Shown here: piece by piece, positions 32,029 through 36,071 of the stretch
How the letters are laid out: every line of letters begins with the position of its first letter
How positions within the stretch are numbered: the stretch's first letter is position 1
Origin: an uncultured Pelagibacteraceae bacterium
Lineage (GTDB): Bacteria; Pseudomonadota; Alphaproteobacteria; Pelagibacterales; AG-422-B15
DNA: 36,071 bases
Direction: 5' to 3'
Assembly: GCA_902544065.1 (NCBI GenBank)
Contig: CACCAS010000007.1
Location: 1-36,071 of the forward strand
Position numbers and translations under genes: made by a program
Notes under the pieces: generated by a model
Seen by the model: only the letters and a program-made list of their open reading frames with translations
What the model was told of the DNA's origin: nothing
Database searches by the model: none

Positions 32029-34185
32029 CTAATTATCTTTATGAATTTTATCTGATATCAAATCAATAACCGTTTCTGCAGATTCTATAATATTTGAACC
32101 AGGGCCAAAAATAGCTGAAATATTATTTTCATATAAAAAATCGTAATCTTGCTCTGGTATAACTCCACCAACAAAAACAACTATTTTTGACTTAGGGTCT
32201 ATTTGTTTTAAGCTTTTCATGAGCTCTGGTACAAGAGTTTTGTGTCCTGCCGCAAGTGTTGAAACACCTATTGCATGTACATCATTTTCTATTGCGTCTT
32301 TTGCTACATCTTTAGGAGATTGGAATAGGGGGCCCATGTCAACATCAAATCCCATATCTGCAAATGATGTAGCAACTATCTTTGCTCCTCTATCATGACC
32401 ATCCTGACCCATCTTGACTATTAAAACTCTAGGTCTTCGTCCATTTTCTTTTTCAAAAGAATTTACTTTTTTTGCTACATTCATAAAATCCTCATCACCT
32501 TCAAAATGTTTGCCATATACTCCTGAAACACTTAAAGACGTTGCAAAATGTCTTCCGTATACTTGCTCTAATGCTTTTGATACTTCTCCAACTGTTGCTC
32601 TATTTTTTATAGCATCAATTGAGCAAGCTAACAAATTACTATCCTCTTTTGCTGCTATTACCAATTTTGCTAATGACTTATCGACTGCCTTTTGATCTCT
32701 GGAGGCTTTTATATCATTGATCTTTTTAATTTGATCATCTCTTACCCTATTATTATCAATTACCCTTACATCAACCTTAGGCTCTTTAGGATTTTTAAAC
32801 TTATTTACTCCCACTACGACTCTTGTACCACTATCAACTTTAGCTTGCTTTTTAGTAGCAGACTCTTCAATTTTTAGTTTAGGTACACCTGCTTTTACCG
32901 CTTTTGTCATCCCGCCTAGCGACTCTATCTCTTCTATAATCTCCCAAGCCTTTTTTGATAACTCGTCAGTAAGACTTTCTACAAAATATGAACCTGCTAA
33001 AGGATCTACAGTATTCGTTACTCCAGTTTCATTTTGAAGGATTAGCTGAGTATTTCTTGCTATTCTAGCAGACTCATCGGTTGGAAGAGCAATTGCTTCA
33101 TCAAATGAGTTAGTGTGTAAACTTTGTGTGCCTCCCAATATCGCAGAAAGTGCCTCATAAGAAGTCCTGATGATATTATTATAAGGATCCTTTTCAGTAA
33201 GTGATACTCCAGAAGTCTGGCAATGTGTTCTGAGTATCATAGACTTTTCGTTTTTCGCTCCAAAATCTTTCATTATTTTATACCATAATGTTCTTGCTGC
33301 TCTGAGTTTTGCAATCTCCATAAAGAAATCAGTTCCAATAGCAAAAAAGAATGAAAGTCGGGGAGCAAAATCGTCTATATCTAATCCTTTTGATAGAGCT
33401 GCCCTCACATACTCTATACCGTCAGCAAGTGTATATGCAAGTTCAAGTACATTATCTGCACCAGCTTCTTGCATATGATAGCCTGAGATTGAAATTGAAT
33501 TAAATTTTGGCATTTCCTTAGATGTAAATTCAATTATATCAGCAACGATTTTCATGGAAGGGTCAGGAGGATAAATATATGTATTTCTCACCATAAATTC
33601 TTTTAAAATGTCATTTTGTATGGTTCCAGATAGTAGATTTTTATTTACATTCTGTTCTTCCCCTGCAACAACAAACGAGGACAAGACGGGAAGTACTGCT
33701 CCATTCATTGTCATTGATACAGACATCTGATTAAGTGGAATGTCATTAAATAGAATTTTCATGTCTTCAACAGTGTCAATAGCAACACCAGCCTTACCAA
33801 CATCGCCCATTACTAAATCATCGTCAGAGTCATAACCTCTATGAGTTGGTAGATCAAAAGCAACTGAAAGACCTTTTTGTCCAGATTTTAAATTTTTCTT
33901 ATAAAACTCATTTGACTCCTCAGCTGTAGAAAATCCAGCATACTGCCTTATCGTCCATGGTCTATTCGTATACATTGAAGCTCTTGGGCCTCTCGTATAT
34001 GGTAATTGGCCAGGGAGTGAGTCATTGTCTACAAATGAGAGATTTTCAATATCAGCTTTTGTATAAACTGGTTTTATTTTAATTCCTTCATCTGTCTCAG
34101 AAGATGCCTCATTGAGATCAATCTTGGTTTCTTGCTCAAAGCTTTTCTGCCATTTTGTATAATTTTCGCTATTTTTTGTTTTCAT
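32029..34185 (-). CDS. mcm: Methylmalonyl-CoA mutase, single-chain
   Basis: Adenosylcobalamin-dependent isomerase that interconverts (R)-methylmalonyl-CoA and succinyl-CoA, the last step of propionyl-CoA assimilation. The 718-residue chain has the TIM-barrel substrate domain (about 35-430) and the C-terminal B12-binding domain (about 585-715) in one polypeptide. The lower-ligand motif DGHDRG with H597 is complete, and Y82 (IRQYAGF) and the [10 protein letters not shown] segment near 198-207 match methylmalonyl-CoA specificity over isobutyryl- or ethylmalonyl-CoA mutases. It is first in a run with meaB. The start ATG lacks a ribosome-binding site. Confidence 0.96.
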   Translation of the reverse strand: MKTKNSENYTKWQKSFEQETKIDLNEASSETDEGIKIKPVYTKADIENLSFVDNDSLPGQLPYTRGPRASMYTNRPWTIRQYAGFSTAEESNEFYKKNLKSGQKGLSVAFDLPTHRGYDSDDDLVMGDVGKAGVAIDTVEDMKILFNDIPLNQMSVSMTMNGAVLPVLSSFVVAGEEQNVNKNLLSGTIQNDILKEFMVRNTYIYPPDPSMKIVADIIEFTSKEMPKFNSISISGYHMQEAGADNVLELAYTLADGIEYVRAALSKGLDIDDFAPRLSFFFAIGTDFFMEIAKLRAARTLWYKIMKDFGAKNEKSMILRTHCQTSGVSLTEKDPYNNIIRTSYEALSAILGGTQSLHTNSFDEAIALPTDESARIARNTQLILQNETGVTNTVDPLAGSYFVESLTDELSKKAWEIIEEIESLGGMTKAVKAGVPKLKIEESATKKQAKVDSGTRVVVGVNKFKNPKEPKVDVRVIDNNRVRDDQIKKINDIKASRDQKAVDKSLAKLVIAAKEDSNLLACSIDAIKNRATVGEVSKALEQVYGRHFATSLSVSGVYGKHFEGDEDFMNVAKKVNSFEKENGRRPRVLIVKMGQDGHDRGAKIVATSFADMGFDVDMGPLFQSPKDVAKDAIENDVHAIGVSTLAAGHKTLVPELMKSLKQIDPKSKIVVFVGGVIPEQDYDFLYENNISAIFGPGSNIIESAETVIDLISDKIHKDN

Positions 34186-34210
34186 ATGTGATTAAGAAAC
34201 TTTTAAATTT

Positions 34211-34299
34211 AGATTATGTGATGTATATAATTATTTGATTATAAAAAAAAACAGAATATTTAAAGAACAAAGCTTGTTAGTGATTCGGACACATAATCT
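34211..34299. repeat. Ten-base inverted repeat between mcm and terB-like genes
   Basis: AGATTATGTG (34211-34220) is exactly inverted as CACATAATCT (34290-34299), 69 bases apart, in the 182-base divergent spacer. The arms could be operator half-sites for a looping regulator or a weak stem. No known regulator site is recognised. Confidence 0.3.
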
Positions 34300-34367
34300 A
34301 CCTGTTTTGTTCTATGTTATAAACAATATGTTGTGTCAGTTAATAGCTAACATACAAAAATAATACA

Positions 34368-34805
34368 ATGTTTGAAAAATTTACAACACTTTTTGAAAAG
34401 ACCAATACTAAAGAAGAGAACGAATTTGATGTAATTCAGTTAGCTGTCGCCTCACTAATGATTACAACAGCAAAACACGACGGTATATTTGATGAAATTG
34501 AAAAAGAAGAAATTCTTAAATTACTTAATAATTACTTCAAGTTAACAAATGAGAGCTTAAATAATTTGTTTGAAGTATCCGTTTCAATGGTCGATAATGC
34601 CAGTGACATACATCAGTTTACCTCAAAAATTAATTCTTCCTTAGATGATGATGAGAAACTAGTAATAATTGAAATGCTCTGGAAAATCATCATAGCTGAT
34701 GGACGAATTGATGATTACGAAAATGCACTTATAAGAAAACTATCAGGACTTCTTTATATTGATGATTTTAGAGTTGGAGAAATCAAAAAAAGACTTACAG
34801 GCTAA
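34368..34805 (+). CDS. TerB-like protein
   Basis: A 145-residue all-helical protein of the TerB/DjlA-N superfamily. Two acidic repeats carry the family pattern of TAKHDGIFDEIEKEEI (about 34-49) and IIADGRIDDYENALI (about 106-120), which may bind a divalent metal. The name tellurite resistance comes from plasmid relatives; here there is no ter operon, so that role is unlikely. It is 6 bases upstream of fdxA and about 350 upstream of carD, so the three probably form one operon. Function unknown. Confidence 0.83.
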   Translation: MFEKFTTLFEKTNTKEENEFDVIQLAVASLMITTAKHDGIFDEIEKEEILKLLNNYFKLTNESLNNLFEVSVSMVDNASDIHQFTSKINSSLDDDEKLVIIEMLWKIIIADGRIDDYENALIRKLSGLLYIDDFRVGEIKKRLTG

Positions 34806-34811
34806 TCTTCT

Positions 34812-35144
34812 ATGACATACGTAGTAAATGAGAATTGCATTAAGTGCAAATACACAGATTGCGTAGAAGTTTGCCCAGTTGATTGTTTTTACGAAGGTGA
34901 AAACATGCTAGTAATCAATCCTGAAGAATGTATTGACTGTGGAGTTTGTGAGCCAGAATGTCCAGTGGATGCAATAATTTCTGATGCAGAAGATAAAGAT
35001 GGAAAATGGCTAAAAATTAATACAGAGTTTTCAGATTTATGGCCAAATATTACCTTAAAAAAAAATCCACCAACAGATGCTGAAAAATATGAAAGTGTAG
35101 ACGATAAGTATAATAAATTTTTTTCAAAAAAACCTGGGGAATAA
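34812..35144 (+). CDS. fdxA: Seven-iron ferredoxin (FdxA)
   Basis: A low-potential electron carrier of 110 residues, closely resembling Azotobacter ferredoxin I. Ligands for the [3Fe-4S] cluster are C9, C17 and C50; those for the [4Fe-4S] cluster are C21, C40, C43 and C46. C12 and C25 are the extra cysteines seen in this family. The length and the acidic C-terminal tail are normal. It lies between terB-like and carD; fdxA beside carD is a common alphaproteobacterial arrangement. Partner enzymes are not evident here. Confidence 0.95.
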   Translation: MTYVVNENCIKCKYTDCVEVCPVDCFYEGENMLVINPEECIDCGVCEPECPVDAIISDAEDKDGKWLKINTEFSDLWPNITLKKNPPTDAEKYESVDDKYNKFFSKKPGE

Positions 35145-35153
35145 GTCAATGAT

Positions 35154-36005
35154 ATGAAAAAAAATAAGAAACCTATAAAAAAGAAAAAGAAATTTGTTAA
35201 GAAAGTTCTTAAGAAAAAGAAATTTGTTAAGAAAGTTCTTAAGAAAAAGAAATTTGTTAAGAAAGTTCCTAAGAAAAAAAAGGTAGTAAAAAAACCTGTC
35301 AAAAAAAAGAAAACTACTGCCAAAAAAAAAGTAGAGGCAAAAAAAACAGTGGAAAAGTTTGTTGCGCCAAAGATGCCTCAGCAATCAAATAAAAAAGTAA
35401 ATAACAGAATTATTAATCCTTCACATTATCAAGCAAAAAAAGTAAAGAAGTTTTTAGAAATTAAAACAATAAAAGAAAAGAAGGTTAAAAAAATATTTAA
35501 GACAAAAGACCATGTAGTCTATCCCACTCATGGAGTTGGACAAGTAATTGATATTGAAAAACGAGAGGTTGTTGGTCAAAAACTGGAAATGTACGTGATT
35601 GAATTTGTGAAGGATAAACTGATTCTTAGAGTGCCAGTTGAAAAAGCAAAAAAACTCAGTTTAAGAAAGGTTTCAAAGCCGTCTAAAATTCAAACTGTTT
35701 TGAAAATACTCTCTCAAAAAGCAAAAATAAAAAGAACCATGTGGAGCCGACGTGCACAGGAATATGATTTAAAAATAAACTCTGGGGAAATTGAACAAAT
35801 TGCTGAAGTTGTGAGAGATTTAAATAGAGCAAACAACCAGATTGAGCAATCTTACAGTGAACGTCAGCTTTTTGAATTATCTTATGATCGTTTTTTAAGA
35901 GAAGTAATTGCAAGTCTTAAGATTACTGAGGAGAATGCAATTAAGAAAATAGATAAAATTCTCGGAAGAGATAAATTAAAAAACGCCCCTAGTCTATTAA
36001 ACTAA
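35154..36005 (+). CDS. carD: CarD/CdnL-type transcription regulator with lysine-rich N-terminal extension
   Basis: RNA polymerase-binding factor that stabilises open promoter complexes, notably at rRNA promoters. The conserved part runs from about 116 to 275: the RNAP-interacting TRCF-like domain (KTKDHVVYPTHGVGQVI...ILRVPVEKA) and the C-terminal helical DNA-binding domain with MWSRRAQEY. Usual CarD proteins are 160-190 residues. Here about 115 residues of almost pure Lys/Val/Phe are added in front, including a tandem repeat. The start is ATG at 35154, nine bases after fdxA; a GGGGAA lies about 15 bases upstream. An alternative start near the CarD domain would remove the tail, but I see no good candidate methionine. 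Confidence 0.9.
   Translation: MKKNKKPIKKKKKFVKKVLKKKKFVKKVLKKKKFVKKVPKKKKVVKKPVKKKKTTAKKKVEAKKTVEKFVAPKMPQQSNKKVNNRIINPSHYQAKKVKKFLEIKTIKEKKVKKIFKTKDHVVYPTHGVGQVIDIEKREVVGQKLEMYVIEFVKDKLILRVPVEKAKKLSLRKVSKPSKIQTVLKILSQKAKIKRTMWSRRAQEYDLKINSGEIEQIAEVVRDLNRANNQIEQSYSERQLFELSYDRFLREVIASLKITEENAIKKIDKILGRDKLKNAPSLLN
35181..35270 (+). repeat. Three 30-base tandem repeats in carD
   Basis: Three head-to-tail copies of a 30-base unit (35181-35210, 35211-35240, 35241-35270) encode the decapeptide KKKKFVKKVL three times. The first two are identical; the third differs by one base (Leu to Pro). A fourth, diverged copy follows. Near identity at DNA level suggests recent expansion by slippage or unequal recombination. 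Confidence 0.95.
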
Positions 36006-36035
36006 GGGCGCAAAAAAAAGCATTGATTAATCAAT
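35978..36035 (-). terminator. Tandem intrinsic terminators for the gene entering from the right
   Basis: Read on the - strand, a palindrome (36022-36035, ATTGATTAATCAAT) is followed by eight T (36019-36012). Then a GC-rich hairpin (36010-36001 pairs with 35993-35984, one mismatch, 7-base loop) is followed by six T (35983-35978). The second is the stronger. Its stem covers the last codons and stop of carD, so the coding end of carD doubles as a terminator. Confidence 0.65.
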
Positions 36036-36040
36036 ACTAC

Positions 36041-36071
36041 TTATCTTTTCTTTTTTTTCTTTTTAGCTGGC
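36041..36071 (-). CDS. C-terminal end of a lysine-rich protein
   Basis: On the - strand the last bases of the window read as PAKKKKKKR and then TAA at 36043-36041, directly upstream of tandem terminators. This is probably the C-terminus of a basic-tailed protein whose body lies outside the window. Nothing further can be said about its identity. Confidence 0.45.
   Translation of the reverse strand, partial: PAKKKKKKR

Noticed and set aside
34368..34805. Tellurite resistance locus
   Set aside because: Only a lone TerB-fold protein is present; no terACDEZ genes. The name reflects fold similarity, not function.
34889..35384. Phe/Leu-rich - strand frames that look like membrane proteins
   Set aside because: They are antisense to the lysine-rich codons of carD and to fdxA (AAA/AAG read as TTT/CTT), a composition artefact.

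Overview
The window looks like part of the chromosome of a streamlined, AT-rich marine alphaproteobacterium. Protein-coding DNA is rich in A/T and Lys/Asn/Ile codons. The rRNA operon has the alphaproteobacterial 16S-Ile-Ala-23S-5S order, and several gene neighbourhoods are alphaproteobacterial (prfA-prmC-DUF4167; grxC-Nit-DUF1178 beside ubiG; bolA-DnaJ-cobS-cobT; fdxA-carD). A HIMB59/AEGEAN-169-like lineage would fit, but I cannot place it without a 16S search. The region is housekeeping and central metabolism. I see no prophage, insertion sequence, CRISPR array or defence island.

Layout. 1-171 is the tail of an unknown + strand gene. 213-1382 is ugd (-). 1443-6577 is a complete rRNA operon on the - strand (5S, 23S, tRNA-Ala, tRNA-Ile, 16S, leader and promoter), with inverted repeats around each rRNA that would form processing stems. 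6720-7988 is an M23 peptidase (+). 7978-12631 (-) reads lysC, ispG, prfA, prmC, DUF4167. ubiG (+) follows. 13465-16619 (-) reads argJ, mutT, grxC, Nit amidohydrolase, DUF1178. secA is alone on +. 19323-24132 (-) reads a secreted helical protein, xerD, malyl-CoA lyase, accA. 24185-27092 (+) reads aroK, aroB, a CorB/CNNM-type CBS protein. bolA (-) precedes a + strand DnaJ-cobS-cobT run. 30730-34185 (-) reads methylmalonyl-CoA mutase, meaB, rpmB. 34368-36005 (+) reads terB-like, fdxA, carD. The last 31 bases hold the end of a lysine-rich - strand gene whose terminator lies over the end of carD.

How the genes work together. Methylmalonyl-CoA mutase and its GTPase chaperone MeaB handle propionyl-CoA-derived methylmalonyl-CoA and need cobalamin. 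Malyl-CoA lyase handles malyl-CoA/methylmalyl-CoA and glyoxylate. CobS and CobT are the AAA+ and VWA parts of the aerobic cobaltochelatase, but CobN is not here. Lysine/threonine, arginine, shikimate, isoprenoid, ubiquinone and fatty acid synthesis each contribute one or more enzymes. prfA-prmC, rpmB, the rRNA operon and CarD serve translation and its transcriptional control.

Packing is extreme: all five convergent gene pairs overlap at their 3' ends by 4-12 bases, and many co-directional pairs overlap or abut. Most starts lack a Shine-Dalgarno sequence although the 16S 3' end is canonical. I did not find a convincing novel system. The least ordinary items are a C-terminal membrane helix on AccA, a lysine-rich tandem-repeat extension on CarD, the compact J-protein/CobS/CobT unit, an unassigned secreted helical protein, and the rRNA leader architecture.
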